DNA of 57,566 bases from a virus, in the IMG/VR virus record IMGVR_UViG_3300046514_000174, positions 1-57,566 of that record; one strand, given 5' to 3'. A model generated the notes under the pieces. That model was given only the letters and a program-made list of their open reading frames with translations, made no database searches and was not told the DNA's origin. Position numbers and translations under genes: made by a program. Positions 48,920-57,566 of this stretch are shown here, piece after piece. Within the stretch, counting starts at the first letter, position 1. The number at the start of each line of letters is the position of its first letter.

Positions 48920-51900
48920 TTACCTCTGGGTGATGGCGCTAAGAGCACTAAGATCGAGACCGATACTAGCAGGACTCTGAGTATCTGCATAACTCGCATT
49001 CACCTGATAAGTTGTGTTATTCTGGACAGTTACACTACTCGCTGAAGGAGCTACTACCTGACTACTGGTTAACTGTGGTGGACCCCCACCTATACCACCA
49101 CCAACCCCTGTCGGTGGGACATAATGATCTGACGGGTTAGTTGAAGGTATACTATTAAGATTAGGTGGACTCTTAGTGGGGGCAGTGGGAGTTGCTCCAG
49201 GGACACTGTTTACTGCATTGGTTATTGCTTCTGCCGCGGTCTGTGCTGCCTGAGCGAGTGTAGTCATACCATCAGTGTAGGTAACTATAGCATCAGACAT
49301 ACTATCAATTACTAGACCGCTCACTGACACAGCCTCTCTCGTCCCTACTGCTAGCCCAAGGGCATCCCTGGCTTGTTCAGCAGAACTCTGGACAATACCC
49401 ATTTGTTCCGTTAGGTTACCTACTATCTCATCCATGATAGGCTGCATGGCATCACCACCAGCCTTGATGATGTCAGGTACCTTATCTGCTATCTTGTTCT
49501 GTGCAGCTTCCAGAGTCTTGTCTAATCCAGCTAGTACAGTATGAGCATCTTCAGCGGCCTTGTCCTTAATAGCTTGCTGCTTTTCGTCATACTCACGCTT
49601 GGCCACAGCAAGGGAATCAGCACGGTCCTTAGCGATCTTATCCTTACGTCGCTTGATACCTTCATCTTCTATCTGGTCTTCTAACTTCTGCTGTTCTTGT
49701 TTCTGTTGTGCAGCAAAGTTTACATCGTCTATAGTATCAGTACGACGACGTGCCCTATCATAAGTGGTACGTGACTGCTGTAGTGCAAGTGCCTTGTCAT
49801 CTTCACCTTGCTTGTAATCTATAGCTGCTTGCTGCTGCTCTCGTTCATAACGAGTATCTTCATCCTGACGACCACGACTACGGGCAGTAACCAAGTCTTC
49901 AGTAGCACGTTGACGGGCAAGACGGGCCTTTTCTACTTCATCAGTAGAGATAGCCTTACTAAACCCACCCTGTGACTGGATTTTACGTATATCATCTGCT
50001 GTCTGTCGGACACCAGGCTTATTACGTAATTCTTCTAGTTTCTGCTGACGCTTCTCTTCATCGTCTAACTTACGCTTGAAGGCAGTATCTTCATCCTCTC
50101 GCTCACGGCTACGTCGAGTGGCTGCATTCTGCTGACTAAGAGCAAACTGCCTATCAAGGATGTCTTGTACTTGCTTATCTTTACGGTCCTGTGCAGCACG
50201 CTCATCAGACAGGGCGTTATCTCTATCTTCACGCTCAAACTGACGGATACGGGCTCGGTTGTCTAGTACCTTTTGTAAGTCTTCCTTACGGGCACGGTCT
50301 CTACGGCTAATATCAGTATTAGTGTCTATTTCACTAATCTGTTCCTTAGCCTTATCCTTTATCTGGCTGGCTTTCTCATAGTACTCACGAGTAGCGGTGG
50401 CAGCACTGTCAGCAGCCTTACGAGCAATATCTTCTAGCTTCTGTATTGCATCAAGGCCAGCAGTCTGTATGGTACGGGCTAAATCATCAGCAAACTCTGC
50501 TGCTTGATCGAGTGCCTTATTATAGGCATCCTCTGGTCCAGCACCAGCACCACGCCCTGCACCTTTACCACCCTTACCGCCACCGCCACCACCAGGCTTA
50601 ACAGGGTAGTCACCTGGCTCAGTATGGTCAGGTTTATTGATATTATTGATATGTTCTCTAGCTTTATCCGCTGATGCCCCAATAGCATCCAGTATAGTAC
50701 GAAGACGCCCTGAAAGACTCTCAGTATCACGAGTAACTTGTGGTACATTAATAGTACCTAGTGCATCTATAGCAGAATGAGCTTTACCTGCTGCATCACC
50801 TATACCTTTGAAAGTTTCAACTACAGCGTGTGCAACAGCAAAATATCCAACTGGACTAAGTTTAACTAATGCATTACCAGCTATCCCTAATTTCTCAGCT
50901 ATTTCCCCACCAAGACTAGATATAGCTTGTAATAGATCATTGACACGATCAATAATCCAGTTTATAGCATCTCCGGCTGCATTAGCTACTGCTGTCCAAC
51001 CAGATGCCCAGCTAGGGGCTACGGAACTAGGTGCATTACCAACTGCTTCCATTGGGGCATCTAACCCAGTCATAGCATCAGCAGTATTCTCTACACCTTG
51101 TCCTGTAACATTAGTTATATCATCCCAACCCTCAGCCTGAGCTTTAATCTCTGAATTAACATTGTCAACTAACCCTTGAGCTTCTGCATCTGCTATATCT
51201 AATACATTAGAAGCACTGTCACCATAACTTTTAGTAGTCTCATCCAAAGATTGCGTTACTGCATCTTGAACTTGATTTATTACATCAACTATACCGACAT
51301 TACTCTCATTAATTACATCATTAGCGGTTACTACACCATCAGCTACGGTGGCGTAATTATCTACTATACTATTAAGATCATCAGAGGCAGAACTAGCAGC
51401 AGTATCCAATGAACCAATAAAAGCATCAGTACTCTTAGTGATACCTGTGAGGTCCAGTGCTGCTGCACTATTAAGAAAAGCGTCATTCAATCCTAACCAT
51501 TTGAAAATAACTGGGTCTATAGCAGAGCCTATTTGACGCAATATATCTAAGACAATAAACATAGGAACTACTACAGCAACGAACCCTACTGCAACAGATC
51601 CTATAAGTACATCAGCTAACCCTTTCAGTACATTCTTAAATTCATCTGCTATGTCCTTATCGGTTTGTATTTTGATAATAAAGTCCGCGGCTGCATTAAT
51701 AGCTCCAGCTATTACAGATCCTATAACTCTTACTGCTGAAGATAATTTATCGAAGTTACCTGCCAATTCGCTTACAGTATGTTGGGCCTGTTCAAACGAT
51801 ACTATCTTATCTACAGCAGCTATTATAGCCGGAATAATTTCGTCCATAATAGCTGCTCGTACATTACGGGCAAAATTAAGTAATGATACAAAGAATTGGA

Positions 51901-54259
51901 ATGATTGTGGTGAAGCTATTTCAGCTAATTTATCCTGTAGTACACCAAAGCCTTCATTAGTAGCTATAGCAACTATAGCTTGACCTAGCAAACGGACTGC
52001 ATCTATAGGTATAGCACGAACAAACTCTAGACCCTTGTTTACTACTTCACTGAAGGCACTGACCAATGGCCCAGCCATATTGATAGCAAGGGCTTGTACA
52101 CTGTTCTGGAGAATTTCCATACGGGCATTCAAAGGCAGCAGTAGGATATTAGCCATATCTACTGCGGTCACGCCTTGCATAGATGCTTTCATAGCATCGA
52201 AGGCTTGAACACCCTGGTTAGTGATAATGTTAGCTGCTAGTGCTGCACGACTACCAAAGATGACTGCTAGGGCATGCTTCTGTTCCTCTTCAGTAACCTT
52301 ACCAGTGGCGAGTGCATCTTCACCAAAGGCACGGTTCATGTCAATGACTAAATCTCTAAACGGACGTAGGTTATGCTCACCATCAAACAGTGATACCTTG
52401 AAGTGGTCTAGTTCCTTAGCAGCATTCTGTGAAGGCTTCTCCAGGTCAAGGATAACTTGCTTGAAGGAAGTACCGGCAATAGAGGCAGACTCACCAGCAT
52501 TAGACAGAATAGCAAGTACAGCGCCTAGATCCTCTACCGAAATCTTAGTGCTAGCGGCCACTGGGCCAGCTTGCCGCCAGGCCACCAACATATCATTGAA
52601 GGATAGTCGGCTTAGTTGTGCAGAAGCAGTAATAACATCAGCAGCCCTACCGAATGAGACAGTAGGTGTAAGTGCCCCATTGATAACACTAGTGTATGAC
52701 CCAACTACTCCAGTGAGGGACTTAGCTGCATCAGCGAGGTTAACCTCACCATTAGCAGCAGTAGTAAGAGCAATGGTTGCATCGAGGGCACCACGGTCAA
52801 TAATGTCAAAGGTACTTTGTCCAGCCCTACCTAACTCGTTAACTGCTTCAGCCGCCTTGGGCATACCAAAGATGGTAGTCTCAGCTACAGCAGTAATCTT
52901 ATCGTTGAGACGTTCCAAGTCTCCAATAGGAGCACCTGTTAATGCCTCAAAGAATGCAAGTGACTGTTGGTAACCTGCCGCACTTTTAATGGCTGTATCA
53001 GCCGCAGCTACCCCTTGATCTATTAGTGCCTTAGTTATATTGACTACGGTGCCAATAACTGCTTGGCCAGCAGAAATGATGTTCTGGTAAGCACCGATCA
53101 GTGAGCCAATGCCTGCCAGTACAACACCGATAGTAGCACCCAAGGCAAGGCCAGCCCTACCCCCTCTATCAAAGGATGCAGCCATTGTACCGATGTTGAA
53201 TATAGTATTAAGAGCACCTACATTGAGTAGGTTGTTCGCACTGACCAGAGCAGTAATTGCTCGTACAAAGTTAAGGGAGCCACCACTAGCCTGATTAAGT
53301 TGTGGGTGTAGTTGTTCAGCACGAGCCGTTAGTTGAGCTACAGCATCAGCTTCTTGTATTGCTGACTGACGTATAGAAGCAGCCTGTAGGTCTCGTTCTG
53401 CTTGTGCTAATAACTCAAGTTGCTTAGAGGCAGCACTAGCTCTGGTAGCTAGCTCATTGACTTGAGTAGCTTCACGCTCAGCACTAGCCTTCTGTGCCGC
53501 AGTATCAAGGTCTCGCTGTGCCTGAGCAAGTTTCTCTAACTGAGCAGCACCCTCTTGTGCCTTACTCGTTAGATTGGCTATTTGCTCCGCTTCAGTCTGG
53601 ATGGAGACTCTACGAGTAACAGCGTCTAGGTCAGTCTGTGCCTTAACTACATTGGTAAGCCCTAATGCTACTTCTTTCGCACGGGTTATTAAGACATCAG
53701 TAGCCGCTGTCTCTTGCTGTAAAGCCTGCGTCGTGCGTGCAACGTTCAGGGCTTCTTGGGCAGCGGCTTGACCCTCTGCTAGTCTACCTGCGGCTAGCTC
53801 TTTCTCTAGCGCAACCAGTAGTTCTAGGTGAGCTTCTTCTGCTTGACTGGTTTGTGGATTTATTACTGTTGCTTGCTGTGGCTCACCACCAGAGAATCTA
53901 CCTCTAGCATCCCTGTTGGGTAGAGAGACAATCTTACTATTAGCCTGAACTATACGTTCAGCATCAGCTTCTATCTCAGTAGCTAGGGTATCAGCCGCAG
54001 CACCAATAGTCTTGAGATCATTCCCATATTTATCTACAAGGCCAGTACCACTACTAATGATACGCTGAGTAGCTTCAGTAATACGATTAGTGGAGGCATC
54101 AAAGGTACTGGACGAACGAGTACTAAGGCCAGCTAGCTCTACGAGCCCTGTGCCTAGTTTTGTTAGTCCACTGGTAGCAGCAGCAATATTAGTGAGAAAT
54201 TCACTAATACCCTGTAGTACTAACTCAGCGCCAGCCTGTGGTAGATCATTGTTCGCCAC
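48920..54259 (-). CDS. Tape measure protein (TP901-like)
   Basis: 1779 residues. Three tandem repeats of about 40 residues (AQAQRDLDTAAQKASAEREA, AQAERDLQAASIRQSAIQEA and a partner) lie near 210-320. Hydrophobic segments near 350-420 and the TP901-type core (NELGRAGQSTFDIIDRGALD through NAGESASIAGTSFKQVILDL) follow. A highly charged coiled coil lies near 1390-1650. By the usual 1.5 angstrom per residue, tail length would be about 265 nm. It shares ends with chaperone genes upstream. Confidence 0.93.
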   Translation of the reverse strand: MANNDLPQAGAELVLQGISEFLTNIAAATSGLTKLGTGLVELAGLSTRSSSTFDASTNRITEATQRIISSGTGLVDKYGNDLKTIGAAADTLATEIEADAERIVQANSKIVSLPNRDARGRFSGGEPQQATVINPQTSQAEEAHLELLVALEKELAAGRLAEGQAAAQEALNVARTTQALQQETAATDVLITRAKEVALGLTNVVKAQTDLDAVTRRVSIQTEAEQIANLTSKAQEGAAQLEKLAQAQRDLDTAAQKASAEREATQVNELATRASAASKQLELLAQAERDLQAASIRQSAIQEADAVAQLTARAEQLHPQLNQASGGSLNFVRAITALVSANNLLNVGALNTIFNIGTMAASFDRGGRAGLALGATIGVVLAGIGSLIGAYQNIISAGQAVIGTVVNITKALIDQGVAAADTAIKSAAGYQQSLAFFEALTGAPIGDLERLNDKITAVAETTIFGMPKAAEAVNELGRAGQSTFDIIDRGALDATIALTTAANGEVNLADAAKSLTGVVGSYTSVINGALTPTVSFGRAADVITASAQLSRLSFNDMLVAWRQAGPVAASTKISVEDLGAVLAILSNAGESASIAGTSFKQVILDLEKPSQNAAKELDHFKVSLFDGEHNLRPFRDLVIDMNRAFGEDALATGKVTEEEQKHALAVIFGSRAALAANIITNQGVQAFDAMKASMQGVTAVDMANILLLPLNARMEILQNSVQALAINMAGPLVSAFSEVVNKGLEFVRAIPIDAVRLLGQAIVAIATNEGFGVLQDKLAEIASPQSFQFFVSLLNFARNVRAAIMDEIIPAIIAAVDKIVSFEQAQHTVSELAGNFDKLSSAVRVIGSVIAGAINAAADFIIKIQTDKDIADEFKNVLKGLADVLIGSVAVGFVAVVVPMFIVLDILRQIGSAIDPVIFKWLGLNDAFLNSAAALDLTGITKSTDAFIGSLDTAASSASDDLNSIVDNYATVADGVVTANDVINESNVGIVDVINQVQDAVTQSLDETTKSYGDSASNVLDIADAEAQGLVDNVNSEIKAQAEGWDDITNVTGQGVENTADAMTGLDAPMEAVGNAPSSVAPSWASGWTAVANAAGDAINWIIDRVNDLLQAISSLGGEIAEKLGIAGNALVKLSPVGYFAVAHAVVETFKGIGDAAGKAHSAIDALGTINVPQVTRDTESLSGRLRTILDAIGASADKAREHINNINKPDHTEPGDYPVKPGGGGGGKGGKGAGRGAGAGPEDAYNKALDQAAEFADDLARTIQTAGLDAIQKLEDIARKAADSAATATREYYEKASQIKDKAKEQISEIDTNTDISRRDRARKEDLQKVLDNRARIRQFEREDRDNALSDERAAQDRKDKQVQDILDRQFALSQQNAATRRSREREDEDTAFKRKLDDEEKRQQKLEELRNKPGVRQTADDIRKIQSQGGFSKAISTDEVEKARLARQRATEDLVTARSRGRQDEDTRYEREQQQAAIDYKQGEDDKALALQQSRTTYDRARRRTDTIDDVNFAAQQKQEQQKLEDQIEDEGIKRRKDKIAKDRADSLAVAKREYDEKQQAIKDKAAEDAHTVLAGLDKTLEAAQNKIADKVPDIIKAGGDAMQPIMDEIVGNLTEQMGIVQSSAEQARDALGLAVGTREAVSVSGLVIDSMSDAIVTYTDGMTTLAQAAQTAAEAITNAVNSVPGATPTAPTKSPPNLNSIPSTNPSDHYVPPTGVGGGIGGGPPQLTSSQVVAPSASSVTVQNNTTYQVNASYADTQSPASIGLDLSALSAITQR

Positions 54260-54518
54260 GGCTTTGTTCCATGTACTTGTTTACAGCTTGCTGGACGTGA
54301 CGCTCTATCATGTTGTGCATACGGTACTGTGCTATACAGTACACACGCTCAACATGAGATAACTCGAACCACTGGTCCCAGTTATAGTTACCGAAGATAC
54401 ACGCTTCAAGCTGTTCATACAGAGGAACAAAACCAGGGATAAACTGTTCTACACCTATACCAGTATCAATCTTCGATGGGATCAGGTGCTCCGTTATCGG
54501 AACTCCATGTCTCGTCAC
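54246..54518 (-). CDS. Tail assembly chaperone, downstream frame
   Basis: 90 residues from GTG 54518, which has no good binding site. Overlaps the upstream frame by 53 bases and the tape measure by 14. It lies in the +1 frame relative to the upstream gene. The sequence GAT CCC ATC shortly before the upstream stop would allow a +1 slip of CCC to CCA, making a fused protein as in other phages. Helical, Trp/Tyr-rich. Confidence 0.75.
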   Translation of the reverse strand: MTRHGVPITEHLIPSKIDTGIGVEQFIPGFVPLYEQLEACIFGNYNWDQWFELSHVERVYCIAQYRMHNMIERHVQQAVNKYMEQSRGEQ

Positions 54519-55089
54519 CTGGAAATGATTCTATAGCTTCGCTAACCTCCTGCTCACCAGCAAAGCCACTGTACCGTGCAACGGCACTAACTAGCTCACC
54601 AACCTCTTCATGTCCAAGGACATACAACTTGGTCCACAGTACATAACGGGCTAGTCGCTTTGTAGTGGGTGGTACCTCTATACCAGCAAATTCCAGTGCC
54701 TCTTCCCAAGCAGTACCATCTACGTAGTCAACACCCTCTGGCACCCATTCACGCTGAGTGTAGGTACCCAGTCCAATGACAATGTTCGCAGTGGTCAGTG
54801 ACTCAAGTACCCGTGCCTCATCCCAAGCGTGTAGGTAAGTAGGGTCACTGGGGTTTTCTTCCCAACGGTCATCTTCCTTAATATAAACCTTGGGAACCTC
54901 TGGCCACTTGATCTTACCCTTAGCCTCTTGAATGATAAGAACATTCATCTTCTGGATCTTGAACTTTACACCCTTCTCACAGACAAACACATTATCCTTC
55001 TCTGTGACATGGTGATTAGTCTCTACACGGGACAGTACTTCTAGCTCATCATTAACAGTATTAGCTGATGGCAACGACTGAAAATCCAT
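54466..55089 (-). CDS. Tail assembly chaperone, upstream frame
   Basis: 207 residues between the major tail gene and the tape measure, the standard place of the G/GT-type chaperones. Helical C-terminal half (LARYVLWTKLYVLGHEEVGE) and an acidic tail (PDPIED). It would coat the tape measure during tail assembly. The 53-base overlap with the next frame suggests programmed frameshifting. Confidence 0.8.
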   Translation of the reverse strand: MDFQSLPSANTVNDELEVLSRVETNHHVTEKDNVFVCEKGVKFKIQKMNVLIIQEAKGKIKWPEVPKVYIKEDDRWEENPSDPTYLHAWDEARVLESLTTANIVIGLGTYTQREWVPEGVDYVDGTAWEEALEFAGIEVPPTTKRLARYVLWTKLYVLGHEEVGELVSAVARYSGFAGEQEVSEAIESFPGDETWSSDNGAPDPIED

Positions 55090-55100
55090 ATCACCCTCTT

Positions 55101-55128
55101 AGGGCAGGGCCACACTGGACCCTGCCCT
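55101..55128 (-). promoter_or_regulatory. GC-rich hairpin after the major tail gene
   Basis: AGGGCAGGG/CCCTGCCCT, nine base pairs with a ten-base loop, between the tail tube stop and the chaperone start. As after the major capsid gene, no T-run follows. It may set a high ratio of tail tube to chaperone message. Confidence 0.75.
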
Positions 55129-55139
55129 CTTCACTTGTG

Positions 55140-56645
55140 TTACGCTGCACCCTTCACGAGGAACCCATCAGTACCGTTACTTGCTAGACCACCTCCAATG
55201 ACTACGTTAGGATCACAAGAATCTAGAGCTTCTATCTTGTTGTTGTTCACTAGAGTCACACCGCTCTCAGGGGCTACGTACCAGGAGTGACCACCATCAA
55301 TGGTCCGCAGGATACGACCCCGTGGAGCAGCAGTAGTATGTGCCATGAAACCGACACTGTTAGTAGCGAAGTTGAGGTCATAGACATGACCAGCACCAGA
55401 ACCAGGGAAGGTAACCTCAGTCCAAGAGGTACCAGCATCACGGGTGACGAACAGCTTACCACTATCAGTACCAATGAACCACTCAGTAGCGGACTTCATC
55501 CACACTGCATTGAGTGCCACACCTACCGCAGGGCCAGTAATGGCAGACCACGTAGAACCACCATTAGCTGTATAGGACACTGCGTTAGCTGCACCGACCG
55601 CTACGATGTGAAGTTGGTCAATGCCATGAATGGCGCTGTAGTCCTGAGCAGTAGCAGTACCAGAGTCCTGTGCAGTAACACCAGCAGTAATGTCACTACT
55701 GAAGTAGATGTAACCACCCTTACCAACGATCCAGACATGAGTAGGATCGAAAGCGTAGATAGCCTTTGGTCCAGTAGTTGCTGCCACACCGAAGCCAGTA
55801 GTAACCGCAGTCCACGTCTCAGCATTGTTGAGTAGATCAGCCAGGGTACAGTACATCAAACTACCAGTAGCAGCACTAACTACAAACAGGTTGCTACCAC
55901 TGATGTCCAATGCGTTAGGGTCATTGCTACCAGTCAGTGTAGTTATCTCACGGTAGGACCAAGTACCACCACCATTCTTCGTGTAGACAATATCTGCACC
56001 AGTACCAGGCGAACCACCAGCCCTCTTAGTAAGGGCAAGTATAACCTGGCAGCCATCACTGACAATGCCACAAGAACCGCACTGCACAGTATCAGGCATC
56101 AGGACATCTACTATCTCTTGAGTAACCTGTGCAGCAGCCTGCTCACCGAAGCCCATCCTACCGACTTCGTAGTAGTCCTCACCAGTGAAGGGTACATCCT
56201 CATCCACCATAGCACGTTGGCCTGGCTCAAGGGCACCCAAGTCACCAGTCTTGTAGTCAGTAGGTCGTGCCCCCTCAAGGATCAGTACCTTAGTCCAACC
56301 CCTATTGAAGTCACGGGGATCATTGCACTCACCAATATGCACCTGCAAGTCATGGTCACACCCACGCTTGACAAGTTGCAGTAACCGTGACAAGTCAGTG
56401 GTGTATCGAGCAGTGATAGGAAGCTGAGGATCACCAGGGTCACCGATGATCTTACCCACCCTGATGAATTGGTCGTAACGGCTAGGGTCAGGTACCCTAA
56501 TCGTCTTCACATCACCCTGCTTCCAGCCTACAGCACCAGCTTTCCATAGTCCCTGATACTCTGGTGTGTTAGCCGAACCAGCCCTATTAGGCACAAGCCA
56601 CACTCGACTAAAGCCTGACCTAACAACGTTCACATTACCGGCCAT
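55140..56645 (-). CDS. Major tail protein fused to an Asp-box beta-propeller
   Basis: 501 residues. The first 170 or so look like a tail tube subunit, by position upstream of the chaperones and by VRSGFSRVWLVPNRAG and FIRVGKIIGDPGDPQLPITA. A Cys-rich joint (CGSCGIVSDGC) follows. The remaining 290 residues carry repeated Asp-boxes: TKNGGGTW, TANGGSTW, TRDAGTSW, TIDGGHSW, the mark of BNR/Ycf48-like propellers. The propellers would decorate the tail outside, perhaps binding sugars. The tail-tube part is inferred mainly from position. Confidence 0.82.
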   Translation of the reverse strand: MAGNVNVVRSGFSRVWLVPNRAGSANTPEYQGLWKAGAVGWKQGDVKTIRVPDPSRYDQFIRVGKIIGDPGDPQLPITARYTTDLSRLLQLVKRGCDHDLQVHIGECNDPRDFNRGWTKVLILEGARPTDYKTGDLGALEPGQRAMVDEDVPFTGEDYYEVGRMGFGEQAAAQVTQEIVDVLMPDTVQCGSCGIVSDGCQVILALTKRAGGSPGTGADIVYTKNGGGTWSYREITTLTGSNDPNALDISGSNLFVVSAATGSLMYCTLADLLNNAETWTAVTTGFGVAATTGPKAIYAFDPTHVWIVGKGGYIYFSSDITAGVTAQDSGTATAQDYSAIHGIDQLHIVAVGAANAVSYTANGGSTWSAITGPAVGVALNAVWMKSATEWFIGTDSGKLFVTRDAGTSWTEVTFPGSGAGHVYDLNFATNSVGFMAHTTAAPRGRILRTIDGGHSWYVAPESGVTLVNNNKIEALDSCDPNVVIGGGLASNGTDGFLVKGAA

Positions 56646-56950
56646 TATTTCCCGCCTTCATTATCATAGTAGATCGCTGCAATAGTCTGTGCATCCACTT
56701 TCATCGTATGGGTGACAGCACTGACTACTTCATTCATATTAGCTTTAACATCTCTATAGCTAAATAGGTTACGCGCGAACAACTCGTTATGAAGACGGAC
56801 CAACAACGCTGGGGGTAATTCTAACCTAGATAGATCGGGTGGACCTAACCTTACACCACGGGAAGCATGGCTGGCAGGAGCACCTTCAGGTAATAGTACT
56901 TTGTATTTACGACCGTCAGGTGCTTCATAATCAACGACCTTGTTAGACAC
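56645..56950 (-). CDS. Small neck/tail protein candidate, 101 residues
   Basis: Between the seam-spanning connector candidate and the major tail gene. Beta-hairpin start (YEAPDGRKYKVLLPEG), then helices (LPPALLVRLHNELFARNLF). Overlaps neighbours by one and eight bases. Could be a tail terminator or adaptor; no firm family. Confidence 0.65.
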   Translation of the reverse strand: MSNKVVDYEAPDGRKYKVLLPEGAPASHASRGVRLGPPDLSRLELPPALLVRLHNELFARNLFSYRDVKANMNEVVSAVTHTMKVDAQTIAAIYYDNEGGK

Positions 56951-57566
56951 TGACTACTCCCTGACCGAGAGCACGTTGTTGTATCAACCGCCACGCATTT
57001 ATTGCACCTCGTGTAGTACCAACTGGGTTGTTCTGTATGTCATTCTTAGTGTTTATACGGAAGGTGCGACTCTCTGTCATCTCAAGTAGGTCTACTGAAT
57101 AGTACTGTGTTATCTTCTCTAGTGCGTTGCATTCACATATAGGTCGGTCGAGCATTGTTACTGCTAAATATGATACAGCACGCGCCCACTGCTCGTCAAG
57201 TACCCGATTAGGCCAAGCCAATGACTGGTCACGCCATCCAGCAAGGTACCAGAGACGCACTGAATGGGGAAATCCAACACAACCGACGGGTGCTGACGTA
57301 AACTGACCACTTGTGACATTCCAATCGGCAGGTGTGACTCGAATTACACCATTTACATAGTCCAGAGCACTTATACATCCAGTCTGTGCAGTATGTTGAC
57401 ATGGTATACACCCATTCCCACAGATACACCAGCTACAACCCGGTCCATCATTATTCCATAGTAAGGTAGCCTGTTGGTTAGGATTAAGGTAGTCACGAGA
57501 GATGTCTACTTCACTGAGGAAGTTATTATCATCATTACCACTTACTGACTCAACATCAGCTAGAGT
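56943..57566 (-). CDS. Connector or neck protein candidate, C-terminal part
   Basis: This is the second half of the seam-spanning gene that starts near base 613. The last 31 bases repeat the first 31 of the window, so the unique part ends at 57,535. Just inside it is a cysteine-rich stretch (CSWCICGNGCIPC, followed by another Cys eight residues on) that could bind zinc. A mostly alpha region follows, with Trp- and Arg-rich segments such as RLWYLAGW. The stop overlaps the start of the next gene by 8 bases, as expected in a tight operon. Function is unknown; a head-tail joining role is guessed from position. Confidence 0.6.
   Translation of the reverse strand, partial: TLADVESVSGNDDNNFLSEVDISRDYLNPNQQATLLWNNDGPGCSWCICGNGCIPCQHTAQTGCISALDYVNGVIRVTPADWNVTSGQFTSAPVGCVGFPHSVRLWYLAGWRDQSLAWPNRVLDEQWARAVSYLAVTMLDRPICECNALEKITQYYSVDLLEMTESRTFRINTKNDIQNNPVGTTRGAINAWRLIQQRALGQGVVSV
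57536..57566. repeat. 31-bp terminal repeat of the window (identical to bases 1-31)
   Basis: The last 31 bases equal the first 31. The repeat lies inside the seam-spanning gene, and removing one copy keeps the frame open, so it is an assembly overlap of a circular contig rather than a biological terminal repeat. Confidence 0.85.

Noticed and set aside
52221-52973. 250-codon open frame antisense to the tape measure gene
   Set aside because: Lies fully inside the tape measure gene on the other strand, Ala/Ser-rich by reflection of that sequence, no ribosome site.
57536-57566. attL/attR or true terminal repeat
   Set aside because: The repeat is inside a continuous gene and there is no integrase; assembly overlap is the simpler reading.

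Overview
The window is the complete genome of a tailed dsDNA virus (Caudoviricetes, siphovirus-like), assembled as a circle. The first 31 bases are repeated as the last 31. Joining the ends gives a circle of 57,535 bp and restores one open frame of 401 codons across the seam. No integrase or other lysogeny gene was seen. All three stop codons are used, Shine-Dalgarno sites are common, and ATGA, GTGA and TAATG gene overlaps are common, so the code is an ordinary bacterial one. The ThyX, GH25 lysozyme, DUF1360 and ReqiPepy6 Gp37-like proteins suggest a Gram-positive-type host (Actinomycetota, Chloroflexota or Bacillota); the host cannot be fixed from the sequence.

Layout. (1) A late block lies on the minus strand. 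It runs from about 17.6 kb down to 1, across the seam, and from 57.5 kb down to 43.4 kb. In order of transcription it holds: a zinc-ribbon protein, small terminase candidate, large terminase, portal, HK97-gp10-like protein, protease/scaffold, major capsid protein, a set of beta-rich decoration or fibre proteins, a seven-gene sugar and glycosyltransferase cassette (902-7854), a DUF1360 membrane protein, a connector candidate over the seam, a major tail protein fused to an Asp-box beta-propeller, tail chaperones, a 1779-residue tape measure, distal tail protein, a receptor-binding candidate, a papain-like protease, several small membrane proteins, and a GH25 endolysin. (2) A plus-strand early block (18.0-25.9 kb) holds about 23 small genes, almost all unknown. 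They are separated by five copies of a structured RNA element. (3) A small regulatory island (25.9-26.75 kb) has a minus-strand gene divergent from a PadR-like regulator. (4) A plus-strand replication and nucleotide block (26.7-43.5 kb) has a helicase, C5 methyltransferase, PD-(D/E)XK nuclease, Sak4-like ATPase, DUF669 protein, primase-helicase, uracil-DNA glycosylase/PolA fusion, RuvC-like resolvase, ThyX, a MazG-like protein and dCMP deaminase. A tail gene with a frameshift lies inside this block.

The most striking signal is the five-copy RNA family at 21,359-24,561. Each copy fills the space from one gene's stop codon to the next gene's ribosome binding site. Each folds into two hairpins, and the last apical loop can pair back to the 5' leader. 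The pairing comes in two types that covary exactly: GUGG with UCAC in three copies, and UGGG with UCCA in two. I do not recognise this family. Other leads are a 120-nt hairpin at the predicted 5' end of the early transcript, a MazG gene interrupted in frame by an HNH endonuclease, the propeller-bearing tail protein, and the glycosylation cassette inside the structural operon.

The functional picture is as follows. Early transcripts start near 19.9 kb, and their stability or translation is probably shaped by RNA structure. The middle genes replicate DNA and feed dTMP and dNTP pools. The late operon, probably driven from about 17.64 kb, builds a glycan-decorated, long-tailed virion and lyses the cell.
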